A stretch of DNA of 64,000 nt from positions 1 to 64,000 of the forward strand of contig QVQC01000082.1 in the NCBI GenBank assembly GCA_003428585.1, given 5' to 3'. A program made the position numbers and the translations under genes. The number at the start of each line of letters is the position of its first letter. Position 1 is the first letter of the stretch. Below, piece after piece: positions 54,252-63,526 of this stretch. The notes below the pieces were generated by a model. The model was given only the letters and a program-made list of their open reading frames with translations, was not told the origin of the DNA and did not search any database. Origin of the DNA: Nioella halotolerans. GTDB taxonomy: Bacteria; Pseudomonadota; Alphaproteobacteria; Rhodobacterales; Rhodobacteraceae.

Positions 54252-54461
54252 TCAGTATCGGCGACAAAGACCCGCGTCGTCGCAAAGCGCGCCCGCCGCA
54301 GTGCCGACGATGACGCCCGTTGCGACGCTTCCCCCCACGGCATAGGCCCCGGCGCCGCCAATGGCCGCACCGGCCGCCGCGCGGTCGAGATCATTGTTGA
54401 GGCAGCCCGCGAGACCGCCCGTTGCAATCGCGCAAAGCGCGATAAGGTTGATTTTGTGCAT
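54252..54461 (-). CDS. Small glycine-zipper lipoprotein
   Basis: A 69-residue protein with a lipoprotein signal ending in LAGC (Cys20) and a glycine-zipper stretch (AAAGAAIGGAGAYAVGGSVATGVIVGT pattern of G/A every third or fourth residue, about 30-60). I take the ATG at 54461; the longer frame would start 21 bases upstream. It is the last minus-strand gene of this run, separated from the upstream gene by the terminator at 54511-54547. Its role is unknown; similar proteins are envelope-stress or YMGG-like. Confidence 0.78.
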   Translation of the reverse strand: MHKINLIALCAIATGGLAGCLNNDLDRAAAGAAIGGAGAYAVGGSVATGVIVGTAAGALCDDAGLCRRY

Positions 54462-54510
54462 GTTGCTCGTGCCTTCGGACATTTTTTATGATTGCATCTA
54501 GCACCTTCCC

Positions 54511-54547
54511 AAAAAGACGGCCCGCCGTCAATTTCGACGGGCCGTTT
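54511..54547 (-). terminator. Bidirectional-looking terminator between small genes
   Basis: A stem of ACGGCC/GGCCGT plus CCGTC/GACGG, with a 2-base bulge and 6-base loop (54517-54545), is followed on the minus strand by TCTTTTT (complement of 54511-54517) and on the plus strand by TTT. On the minus strand it would end the transcript of the 123-residue gene and the pccB cluster. Confidence 0.8.
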
Positions 54548-54711
54548 CAAGGGGGAAGGGTAACACGGTACATTACCACCGGCCCGGTTGAAGCTGGGGA
54601 CTGGGGCCGGCACGGAAACGCTGCCACGGACCACGGGATCGTAGAAGCGCCGCGCGCGGATCGTGCCGAATTGGGCGCCTTTCTGCGCAATGGCGGACCC
54701 CGTAGGCAGGT

Positions 54712-55083
54712 TCATGCCGACCCCTCCCAATGCCCTGTTCCGTCGAACGCCTCGGGGAAGGCGGCGCGGGCGCGCGCCACGTCCAACTGCAACAACGCAC
54801 CGTAATCGGTTGGATCGAAAGGATCGTCCAGCGTCACCACCTCGCGCCCCAGCAGCCATGACAGGCGCCCGGCATCGAGGTTGCCGCGTTCGAATGGCGC
54901 GTCGCCGAAATAGAGCCACAGCGCCTCGACGAAGGCGGCATCGGCACGCCTGTCCGCCGGGCGCCGGTCGGCATAGCGTTCGCGCGCGACAAGCGGCGTG
55001 GCGCCGGCCTTGTTCTCGCGTCTCAGGGTGAAGTGGTAGTCGCTGCCCGGCATGCGGGACGGGAAGCCGCGATGCTTCTTCAT
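54712..55083 (-). CDS. Conserved hypothetical protein of the pcc cluster
   Basis: I do not recognise a domain in this 123-residue soluble protein. It starts MKKHRGFPSRMPGSDYHFTLRREN and ends in an acidic stretch (FDGTGHWEGSA). It has no signal peptide, cysteines or membrane segments. It is transcribed with the small lipoprotein upstream (75 bases) and the pccB group, and ends before a clear terminator. Its place within a propionyl-CoA carboxylase cluster is what I would expect of a Rhodobacteraceae-specific accessory gene. Confidence 0.75.
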   Translation of the reverse strand: MKKHRGFPSRMPGSDYHFTLRRENKAGATPLVARERYADRRPADRRADAAFVEALWLYFGDAPFERGNLDAGRLSWLLGREVVTLDDPFDPTDYGALLQLDVARARAAFPEAFDGTGHWEGSA

Positions 55084-55158
55084 GCCACGCCCCCCATGAC
55101 GTCAGGGCGGAAATCGTGGCTGGCCCGGACGGGGCGCCCCCGTCCGGGCCGGGCCGCT

Positions 55159-55302
55159 TCAGTCGTACTTGGTGTAGCTGCCCTCGGGTTCGATCGGTTC
55201 GGGATCGATGATGATGACCTCTTCCTGTTCCGGCGCGGGGGCGCAGGCGGACACGCCTGCGACAAGGCCCAGAACCAGAAGAGACGTAAGGAATTTCGAC
55301 AT
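55159..55302 (-). CDS. 47-residue lipoprotein
   Basis: This gene is short and easily missed. It encodes 47 residues starting MSKFLTSLLVLGLVAGVSAC, a textbook lipoprotein signal with Cys20, followed by an acidic tail with EEVIIIDPEPIEPEG. AGGAG lies seven bases before the ATG, and the stop is TGA at 55159-55161. It lies between the 123-residue gene and the DUF6497 gene, all on the minus strand. It is small for an outer-membrane lipoprotein and its role is unknown. Confidence 0.82.
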   Translation of the reverse strand: MSKFLTSLLVLGLVAGVSACAPAPEQEEVIIIDPEPIEPEGSYTKYD

Positions 55303-55504
55303 CCTGCTCTCCTAGTCTTCTTTGTCCCGCCCGTTCTTGCGCCGGACAGGGGTTCGGGTGCGGCAAAGCATGGCTCGCCGCTTTTGATCATACGCGAAAA
55401 CGAGGCAGGACTGTAGCGTGAAAGCGGCGGAAATGTGGCCTGTGCCCACGCTGCACCAGAAAGATATCCACAGCAAGAACGATGCGCAACATATTGTATG
55501 GACA

Positions 55505-55903
55505 TTAGAAGTCCTCCCAGATGCAGGTGCCGTTTTCGAAGCGGTATCCAGCAAACACCTGGGTGATATCGGGTGCGGGCTGGCCGCGTTCGACCCACGC
55601 ACTCATCATCTGCACGACGATCTGGTCGGGCGGCACCGCAGCGTTCCCGGCCGCCTCCACCCCCCAGCTCGCGCACAGCGCGTCGGTATCGGCGGCAGTT
55701 TGGGCCGCGGTTTCGGCAGCGGATTGGGCGCGCGCGCCAAGGCCCGGCGCGATCACCCTCAGGATCAGCCAGACCTCGCCGCCGGGCTGCTCCTCCAGCA
55801 GGATCTCGGCCCGTTCGGCGACGAGGCCCGAGGGCAGTTGCATCTCCTCCGTCAAGCCGTCGCCCGATAACAAAGGCAGCAATGTCAGGCCCAATGCCCT
55901 CAT
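55505..55903 (-). CDS. DUF6497-like protein of the pcc cluster
   Basis: A 132-residue protein whose mildly hydrophobic N-terminus (MRALGLTLLPLLSG) could be a weak signal peptide. The rest is acidic, with conserved-looking VWLILRVIAPGLG and a C-terminal ENGTCIWEDF with one of two Cys (the other in DALCASWG), suggesting a disulfide. The family label is from memory of similar Rhodobacteraceae proteins, so it is tentative. The ATG at 55903 overlaps the upstream stop by four bases. Confidence 0.72.
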   Translation of the reverse strand: MRALGLTLLPLLSGDGLTEEMQLPSGLVAERAEILLEEQPGGEVWLILRVIAPGLGARAQSAAETAAQTAADTDALCASWGVEAAGNAAVPPDQIVVQMMSAWVERGQPAPDITQVFAGYRFENGTCIWEDF

Positions 55904-56274
55904 GCCCTGCCCCCCGCGGACCGGCCCCAGCGGGCGCGCTTGTCCGGATCGTCCAGAAGCGCGGCGATGCGCGCCTCCAGTACCGCTTTCGGGGCCGGTC
56001 CCACGACCCGCCCCCCGGCGCGCAGCAGCAACCTGTCGCCCTGCGCCTCGACCCGGATGACGGGCGAAAAACCGCGCACATGTTGCAGCGCCCGCCACAT
56101 GTCCTGTCGCACCTCCTGCGCCAGCCGCAGCCGGCCCGTCATGGGAAACACCGCGGCAACACCGATGTCGAACCGCGCGGGCAGGTGGCGGGCCAGCGTC
56201 AGCGTGTCCCCCTCGCGCAGCACATGCCAGCCGCGCGGCGCTCTGGTCCTGTTTCTGTGATCGGTCTGCTGCAC
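55900..56274 (-). CDS. Conserved hypothetical protein downstream of pccB
   Basis: A 124-residue basic protein without a domain I recognise. It is rich in Arg and ends PDKRARWGRSAGG. No signal peptide or membrane segment is seen. It lies 75 bases after pccB, across an 11-bp hairpin, and its stop is coupled (ATGA) to the DUF6497-like gene. Together with its neighbours it forms a small set between pccB and pccA; whether it affects carboxylase assembly is untested. Confidence 0.72.
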   Translation of the reverse strand: MQQTDHRNRTRAPRGWHVLREGDTLTLARHLPARFDIGVAAVFPMTGRLRLAQEVRQDMWRALQHVRGFSPVIRVEAQGDRLLLRAGGRVVGPAPKAVLEARIAALLDDPDKRARWGRSAGGRA

Positions 56275-56296
56275 CGCGACATCCTTGGACGAAGGC

Positions 56297-56332
56297 CCCC
56301 CGCCCGGAACACCGTCCGGGCCCGGGCGGGGG
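56297..56332 (-). promoter_or_regulatory. Intercistronic hairpin after pccB
   Basis: An 11-bp all-G/C stem pairs 56297-56307 with 56322-56332 around a 14-base loop. It begins 17 bases after the pccB stop on the minus strand. No T-run follows, so it may lower readthrough into the next genes or protect the pccB mRNA end. Confidence 0.6.
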
Positions 56333-56349
56333 AGACCCGAGAAAGAAGC

Positions 56350-57882
<1,533 letters not shown>

Positions 57883-57971
57883 CGGATCCCCTTCCTCCCC
57901 GGCCTCGCGGCCTTGTCGACGTTGCGCGCAGCCTAGGGACTGACACATCGAATGCCAGCATAATTCGGAAT

Positions 57972-58013
57972 ATTTGCAAATTTGGCATATTTACCAGAAT
58001 TGCATTTGCAAAT
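57972..58013. promoter_or_regulatory. Paired TTTGCAAA sites upstream of pccB, candidate PccR sites
   Basis: ATTTGCAAAT occurs at 57972-57981 and again at 58004-58013, 32 bases centre to centre, in the divergent gap before pccB and the exporter gene. The same palindrome occurs twice before pccR. PccR of Rhodobacter sphaeroides, an ScfR-family regulator, is known to act on pccB and to bind TTTGCAAA-type elements. Confidence 0.78.
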
Positions 58014-58083
58014 CTGAATACTGCCGCCCCCTTGTGCAGCCCTGCACATGGACAAGGCGAAACTTGCTGCGTTAAGTGATACC

Positions 58084-59301
58084 ATGCAGCCGAAATCCGA
58101 GGCCCGTTACCTGAACCGGGCCACACCCCCGCATATCTCGACCCTGATCGCGGCGACAGCGCTCGGCGCGATGTCTATGAACGTCTTCCTACCGACCCTG
58201 CCGCAAATGGCGGCCTATTTCGATGTTGATTATGCGGTGATGCAGCGCTCGGTCACGCTTTACCTGATGGTGAACGCGATCCTGCAACTGGGGATCGGGC
58301 CGATCAGCGACCGCTATGGCCGCCGGCCCGTCCTGCTGGGCAGCTTCGTGCTGTTCTGCCTTGCGACGCTGGGCTGCATCCTTGCCCCCACGGCCGAGAT
58401 CTTCCTTGCCTTCCGCATGGCGCAGGCGGTTGTCGTCGCCGGGCTGGTGCTGGGCCGGGCCGTGGTGCGAGACATGGTGCCGGGGCCCGAGGCGGCGGCG
58501 ATGATCGGCTACGTAACCATGGGCATGGCGCTGGTGCCGATGATCGGCCCGGTGATCGGCGGCATCTTGGGTGAAACCTTCGGCTGGCAGGCGAATTTCG
58601 TGTTGTTGCTGGCGACCGGCATCGCTGTGCTGGCGCTGACATGGGCCGATCTGGGCGAAACCGCGCAAAGGTCTTCGGGCGGCTTCATGGCGCAGGTGCG
58701 CGCCTATCCCGAGCTTCTGACCTCGCGTCGCTTCTGGGGCTATTGCGGGGCCACGGCCTTCGCCTCGGGCGCCTTCTTCGCCTTCCTGGGGGGTGCGCCC
58801 TACGTCGGATCGGAAATCTACGGGCTGTCGCCCTCGGCGGTGGGCTTCTATTTCGGCGCGCCGGCACTGGGCTATTTCGTGGGCAATTTCGCCGCCGCGC
58901 GCCTGTCGGTGCGGCTCGGCATCAACCGGATGATTCTCTACGGCACGCTGATTTCCACCGCGGGCCTGTCGATCCCGGCGCTGCTGGAACTCGCGGGCAT
59001 GGGCTCGGCGACGCTCTTCTTCGGCTCGATCACGCTTGTGGGCCTTGGCAACGGCATGACCCTGCCCAACGGCACCTCCGGCATGCTGTCGGTGCGCCCG
59101 CATCTGGCCGGCTCGGCCTCGGGCCTCGGCGGGGCGGTGATGCTGGCCGGCGGTGCCGGGCTTGCCGATCTGGCGGGCAACATGCTGACGGGCAGCCCCA
59201 CCCCGATGCCGCTGGTGGCCATCATGCTGACCAGTTCGGCGCTGTCGGTGCTGGCCATCCTCTACACAATCCGCCGCGAACGCGCGGTGGCGGGCATCTG
59301 A
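58084..59301 (+). CDS. Bcr/CflA-type multidrug MFS transporter
   Basis: A 405-residue inner-membrane protein with twelve hydrophobic segments and the major facilitator motif A GPISDRYGRRPVLLG after helix 2, and MNVFLPTLPQMAAYF at helix 1, which is typical of the Bcr/CflA drug-resistance subfamily. It probably exports small drugs or metabolites by proton antiport. Two starts are possible, ATG 58048 and ATG 58084; I favour the second, which has a GTGA upstream and gives a normal N-terminus. It lies between pccB and pccR, and the TTTGCAAA pair is in its promoter region. Confidence 0.85.
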   Translation: MQPKSEARYLNRATPPHISTLIAATALGAMSMNVFLPTLPQMAAYFDVDYAVMQRSVTLYLMVNAILQLGIGPISDRYGRRPVLLGSFVLFCLATLGCILAPTAEIFLAFRMAQAVVVAGLVLGRAVVRDMVPGPEAAAMIGYVTMGMALVPMIGPVIGGILGETFGWQANFVLLLATGIAVLALTWADLGETAQRSSGGFMAQVRAYPELLTSRRFWGYCGATAFASGAFFAFLGGAPYVGSEIYGLSPSAVGFYFGAPALGYFVGNFAAARLSVRLGINRMILYGTLISTAGLSIPALLELAGMGSATLFFGSITLVGLGNGMTLPNGTSGMLSVRPHLAGSASGLGGAVMLAGGAGLADLAGNMLTGSPTPMPLVAIMLTSSALSVLAILYTIRRERAVAGI

Positions 59302-59332
59302 CCGGGGCGCGACGCGGCGCTTGCCGCCCGGC

Positions 59333-59360
59333 TTTGCAAACCTCATAGTGGCTTTGCAAA
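59333..59360. promoter_or_regulatory. Two TTTGCAAA sites before pccR, candidate autoregulatory sites
   Basis: GCTTTGCAAAC is repeated exactly at 59331-59341 and 59351-59361, 20 bases apart, that is about two helical turns. The second site ends 15 bases before the pccR ATG, so binding could block the pccR promoter or its initiation. Confidence 0.78.
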
Positions 59361-59375
59361 CTTCGGGGGCTGCGC

Positions 59376-60773
59376 ATGGCGATCCAGAAACTCTATGCCG
59401 GGGCGAAGCTGCGCGAATTGCGCGGACGGCTGGGCCTGACGCAAAAGGATTTCGCCGCCCGGCTCGGAGTCTCGCTGCCCTATCTCAACCAGATGGAAAA
59501 CAACAACCGGCCCGTCTCCTCCACCGTCATGCTGGGATTGGTTCAGGAGTTCGGCTACGACATCAGCGAGCTTGGCTCCGGCGATACCGAGCGGCTGGTC
59601 TCCGACATGCGCGAGGCGCTGGCCGATCCCGTCTTTACCGAGGCCGCGCCGCCGCTGCCCGACCTGCGGCTGGCCGCATCGAACGCCCCCGCCCTTGCGC
59701 GCGCCTTTCTCGACCTGCACCGCGCCTATCGGCAAACCCATGAACGGCTGGCCTCGCTCGACGAGGCGCTGGGGCGCGAGGGCGGCCCGGTCGCCGCCTC
59801 CCCATGGGAGGAGGTGCGCGATTTCTTCCACTATTGCGACAACTACATCGACGCGGTGGACCACGCCGCCGAACGCTTCGCAAACCGCGCGGGCGGCCAG
59901 CTCGACGCGCATATCCGCGACGCTTATGACGATCTCGGGATCACGATCCGCACCGCCGACGGCGCCGGCGTGCGCCACTTCGACGCCGACACCAAAACGC
60001 TGACCCTGTCGCCCCGCGCCAGCCGTGAAACGCAGCGCTTCCAGCTTTTGCACCAATACGCGCTGCTCGATCAGGGCCGGCTTCTGGAGGCGACGCTCGA
60101 CCTTGCCCGCTTCCAGACCGACACCGCCCGCGCCATCGCCAAGCTGGGCATGGCCAATTATTATGCCGGCGCGGTGCTGATGCCCTATACCCGCTTTGCC
60201 GCGGCGGCGGCGGAAACGCGCCATGACCTCGAACGGCTTTCCATCCGCTTTGGTGCCTCGATCGAACAGGTGGCGCATCGCCTGTCCACCCTGCAGCGTC
60301 CCGGCGCCAAGGGCATCCCCTTCTTCTTCGTGCGCGTCGATCAGGCCGGCACGATCACCAAGCGCCATTCCGCCACAAGACTGCAATTCGCCCGATTCGG
60401 CGGCGCCTGCCCCTTGTGGAACGTGCATCAGGCTTTTGAAACACCGGGCCGCTTCCTGCGCCAACTGGCCGAAACCCCGGACGGCGTGCGCTATTTCTGC
60501 CTTGCCCGCGACGTGTCGAAATCCGGCGGGGCGTTCAACGCGCCGACGCGGCGCTATGCCATCGGGCTGGGCTGCGAGGTGCAGCATGCCGAGGCGGTGG
60601 TCTATGCCGACGATCTCGATCTCGCCAACGAGGCGGCCTACGAACCGATCGGCATTTCCTGCCGCATCTGCGAACGGGCCGATTGCCATCAACGCTCCGT
60701 CCCGCCGCTGGAACGTCACCTGACCATCGACCCCGACCGGCGCGGCACCCTGCCCTACGAGATCGGGCGTTGA
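59376..60773 (+). CDS. pccR: PccR-like short-chain acyl-CoA regulator (XRE / ScfR family)
   Basis: A 465-residue regulator with an N-terminal XRE helix-turn-helix (LRELRGRLGLTQKDFAARLGV and LPYLNQMENNNRP, residues about 12-65), a central IrrE-like/ScfR region and a C-terminal DUF2083-type domain with the cysteine pattern CRICERADCHQRS. In R. sphaeroides PccR senses propionyl-CoA and activates pccB. The ATG at 59376 follows GGGGG and gives the usual N-terminus. It is separated from pccB by the exporter gene. Confidence 0.9.
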   Translation: MAIQKLYAGAKLRELRGRLGLTQKDFAARLGVSLPYLNQMENNNRPVSSTVMLGLVQEFGYDISELGSGDTERLVSDMREALADPVFTEAAPPLPDLRLAASNAPALARAFLDLHRAYRQTHERLASLDEALGREGGPVAASPWEEVRDFFHYCDNYIDAVDHAAERFANRAGGQLDAHIRDAYDDLGITIRTADGAGVRHFDADTKTLTLSPRASRETQRFQLLHQYALLDQGRLLEATLDLARFQTDTARAIAKLGMANYYAGAVLMPYTRFAAAAAETRHDLERLSIRFGASIEQVAHRLSTLQRPGAKGIPFFFVRVDQAGTITKRHSATRLQFARFGGACPLWNVHQAFETPGRFLRQLAETPDGVRYFCLARDVSKSGGAFNAPTRRYAIGLGCEVQHAEAVVYADDLDLANEAAYEPIGISCRICERADCHQRSVPPLERHLTIDPDRRGTLPYEIGR

Positions 60774-60828
60774 CGCCGCCACGCACGGGCGGCCAAACTG
60801 ATCCCGTGCCAGCAGGAGGAAACACACC

Positions 60829-61314
60829 ATGGAACTGCATTCCAGCCGCGTGATCGCGGCCGACAGGGCCACCGTCTGGGCCGCGCTGAATTCCGCCGAC
60901 GTGCTGAGGGACTGCATTCCCGGCTGCGAGGAGCTGACCGGCAACCCGGAGGACGGCTTCGCGGCAACCGTCAAGCAGAAGGTCGGCCCGGTGAAGGCCA
61001 CCTTCAAGGGCGAGGTGACGCTGTCGGACGTCGTGCCGGCACAAAGCTACACCATCTCGGGGGAGGGCAAGGGCGGCGTCGCGGGCTTTGCCAAGGGCAG
61101 CGCCAACGTCCGGCTGGAGGACGCCGAGGACGGCGCGACGGAACTGTTCTACGATGTCGATGCCAAGGTCGGCGGCAAGCTGGCGCAGCTTGGGTCGCGC
61201 CTGATCGACGGCTTCGCGCGCAAGATGGCCGACCAGTTCTTCGAACGGTTCCAGGCCCATGTGGAAGGCACGGGCGACGGCGAGACCGAAACCGGCAGCG
61301 CGGCCGAAGCCTGA
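60829..61314 (+). CDS. CoxG-like SRPBCC protein (carbon monoxide dehydrogenase subunit G family)
   Basis: A 161-residue protein with one START-like/SRPBCC domain (MELHSSRVIAADRATVWAAL, then IPGCEELTG and ISGEGKGGVAGFAKG), as in CoxG. CoxG proteins recruit molybdenum hydroxylases of the CO dehydrogenase family to the membrane, but many stand-alone copies are unassigned. The C-terminus is acidic and hydrophilic, without the membrane anchor of larger CoxG. AGGAGG precedes the ATG. No cox genes are visible in this window, so its partner is unknown. Confidence 0.86.
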   Translation: MELHSSRVIAADRATVWAALNSADVLRDCIPGCEELTGNPEDGFAATVKQKVGPVKATFKGEVTLSDVVPAQSYTISGEGKGGVAGFAKGSANVRLEDAEDGATELFYDVDAKVGGKLAQLGSRLIDGFARKMADQFFERFQAHVEGTGDGETETGSAAEA

Positions 61315-61357
61315 AGCCCCGGCCGCGCCGCCCAATCGTTGCGGATGGCCCGCGGGC

Positions 61358-61597
61358 TCAGGCCTTGGCCAGCATCGCGGCGATCTCGTCCTTCAGGTGC
61401 AGGCGCTTCTTGCGCAACTCGCTTTCGGCCAGATCCTCCATCGGCTCCACCCCGGTTTCGGCGCGGTGCACGGCGCGGTTCACCTCGTGATACTCGTCCA
61501 TCAGCTTGGCGAAATGGGCATCCGTGGTCTTCAGATCGTGGATCTTCCCGACCTGGTCGGGAAATTCCTCGGCCAGTTCATGGGGGGTGTGGGACAT
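61358..61597 (-). CDS. YdcH-like DUF465 protein
   Basis: A 79-residue charged helical protein of the YdcH/DUF465 family, with the typical HELAEEFPDQVGKIHDLK start and a second helix ending LRKKRLHLKDEIAAML. The ATG at 61597 is preceded by AAGGAGCG. Function of the family is unsettled; it forms a small antiparallel helical hairpin. It is convergent with the CoxG-like gene, 43 bases apart. Confidence 0.88.
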   Translation of the reverse strand: MSHTPHELAEEFPDQVGKIHDLKTTDAHFAKLMDEYHEVNRAVHRAETGVEPMEDLAESELRKKRLHLKDEIAAMLAKA

Positions 61598-61704
61598 GTC
61601 GCGCTCCTTTTTCATTGCTCCCGTTCGAACCGGGTCTAACAGGGTGGCGATGCCCGCAACCTTGACCAAGGTCAAGACACCCCGCACCGCGCGCGATAAA
61701 TCCG

Positions 61705-62400
61705 CTAGTCCGCCGGCGCCCGCAGGCAGCGCTGCCAGGCCGCGGCGATCTCGGCCATGTCAAGCACCGCGACCTCCCCGCCGCGCCCCGGCACGCCCAG
61801 CCCGCCGCTGCGCGCCACGGTGCCCGGAAAGCCCAGCGTCGGGATATGCGCGGCCCGCGCCGCCTGCAACGCGGCGGGGCTGTCCACCACCGCCAGCGTC
61901 ACCGATGCGTTGACCCTAAGATGGTCCAGCGCCAGCAGGTACGCCTCCGGGTGCGGCGGCAGATGGGCAAGGTCATCGCGCAGGATCGCCACGTCGAACC
62001 CCACCCCGCCGCGCGCCCGCGCCGTCGCCTTCAGCATCGCGCGCACCGGGTCCGGGCCAGAGCGTGTCACCAGCCCCAGCTTCATCTGCCGATCCGCCGC
62101 CGCGCGCACGACCGACACCACGCCGGGGCGCAGCGGCAGCCCCTCGGCCAGCAGCGCCGCGAAAAGCCGCGCCTGGCTCCGCTCCACCGCCGCGACGTCC
62201 ACCGTCGCGCCCAACCGCAAAGCGTGGCGCAGCACCGGGCTGCGCGCGTCCCGCGTTGCCATCAGGGACTGGTAGGTCGACCAGCCCCATTCCCAGTTCA
62301 GGCCCTGCGCGCGCATCGCGCCATTCCATGCCTGCCGGTCCAGCTCGGCGCATTCCGCCACCGCGCCGATCCCGCCGAACAAGATCGCGTCCAAGCTCAT
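61705..62400 (-). CDS. HAD-superfamily protein lacking catalytic aspartates
   Basis: A 231-residue protein with the fold of CbbY-like phosphatases, but the nucleophile motif D-x-D-G-T is replaced by G9-G-I-G-A in ILFGGIGAVAE. The later Lys of the usual K-P-x-P motif also appears missing (LAHLPPHPEAY), and the final acidic pair reads VVDS. Length and remaining blocks (LGLVTRSG, TLGFPG) are normal, so it is not truncated. It probably binds a phosphorylated ligand or a partner rather than acting as a phosphatase. It is separated from the EamA gene by about 157 bases. Confidence 0.8.
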   Translation of the reverse strand: MSLDAILFGGIGAVAECAELDRQAWNGAMRAQGLNWEWGWSTYQSLMATRDARSPVLRHALRLGATVDVAAVERSQARLFAALLAEGLPLRPGVVSVVRAAADRQMKLGLVTRSGPDPVRAMLKATARARGGVGFDVAILRDDLAHLPPHPEAYLLALDHLRVNASVTLAVVDSPAALQAARAAHIPTLGFPGTVARSGGLGVPGRGGEVAVLDMAEIAAAWQRCLRAPAD

Positions 62401-62557
62401 CGTCCATCCTCCATGCGATTAGGGAAAGCCCGCGCGCCGCGCGCCGCAAGACCGCCCGCGCCGGCACCCCGGCCCGGCGCGCGGCGTTGGTCGCAATCCG
62501 GGCAGGCGCGACAGGCGCTGCCCATTCGGATGGCATGTCATGGATGCCGGCGGCCGC

Positions 62558-63490
62558 CTAAAGCTTGGTCTCGGTCACTGCCGGGGTCCGATGGCGGCGT
62601 TTCAGCATCGCCTCGCGCAGGGTGATGTAGCTGACCGCCCCGATGATCAGCGCGCCGCCCAGCATCACCCAGATATCCGCCGGCTCGCCGAAGACCAGCG
62701 CGCCAAGCAGCGTCGCCCAGACCAGTTGCAGGAAGGTGACCGGCTGCGTCACCGTCAACGGCGCCGCCTGAAAGGCCATCGACATGGTGAAATGCCCTGC
62801 CGTGGCGAACACCGCGACCCCGAACAGCCACGCCGCCTGTTCCCACGTCACCGGCACCCAGACCCACCACGCGAACGGGGCCAGTCCGATGGTCACCGTG
62901 ATCGACAGCATCCCCACCACCACGGTGGGCGAGGTTTCGTCGGTCATGATCTTGGCCACGAGGTAGCCTAGCGCGAACGACAGCGCCGTGACCAGCATCG
63001 CAAGGTGGCCCGGGCTGACCTCTCGAAAGCCCGGCCGCAGGATCACAAGCGCCCCCAGAAGCGCCACGCCAACGGCGATGATGCGCCGCGCGGCCAACCG
63101 CTCGCCCAGGAAGATCGCGGCCAGGATCGTAACGTAGACCGGGCTGAGGTAATTCATCGCCGTGACCTCGGCGATGGGGATCTGCGTCATGGCATAGAAC
63201 CACATGATCACGCCCAGCGTATGCGCCGCCCCGCGCAGGGTGAACAGCCGCAGCGCCCGGCGCGACAGCTTGGCGCGCAGCATCGGGCGGATCATCGGGA
63301 TCACGAAAACCAGCCCAAGCGCATAGCGCAGGAAGGCCGATTGCGCAGGCGGCACGTCGCTGCCCACGGTTTTGACCATCGCGGTGACGGCGACGAAACA
63401 CGCCCCCGTCACCAGCATCCAGAGGACACCGGCCACCGGGTTCTGCGCCGCCTCGGGCGGGGCTTGGGAACTGCTTGCCATGTCAAGCAA
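62558..63490 (-). CDS. EamA/DMT-family transporter
   Basis: A 310-residue inner-membrane protein of the drug/metabolite transporter superfamily with ten hydrophobic segments in two EamA repeats (about 20-150 and 165-295). The N-terminal GVLWMLVTGACFVAVTAMVK and YLSPVYVTILAAIFLGERL are typical. Members export small metabolites; the substrate is not visible. The Lys-rich end KRRHRTP fits the inside-positive rule. It is followed on the same strand by the HAD-like gene. Confidence 0.9.
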   Translation of the reverse strand: MLDMASSSQAPPEAAQNPVAGVLWMLVTGACFVAVTAMVKTVGSDVPPAQSAFLRYALGLVFVIPMIRPMLRAKLSRRALRLFTLRGAAHTLGVIMWFYAMTQIPIAEVTAMNYLSPVYVTILAAIFLGERLAARRIIAVGVALLGALVILRPGFREVSPGHLAMLVTALSFALGYLVAKIMTDETSPTVVVGMLSITVTIGLAPFAWWVWVPVTWEQAAWLFGVAVFATAGHFTMSMAFQAAPLTVTQPVTFLQLVWATLLGALVFGEPADIWVMLGGALIIGAVSYITLREAMLKRRHRTPAVTETKL

Positions 63491-63526
63491 TCAATCGCAA
63501 AGCGCGGGCCACGGCAAGCCGATACC

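Noticed and set aside
52769..54715. ATG at 54713-54715 overlapping the stop of the 123-residue gene (ATGA), which could mark a coupled gene
   Set aside because: The frame has no stop for about 1.9 kb and runs through the terminator at 54511-54547, so a real gene would end inside its own terminator.
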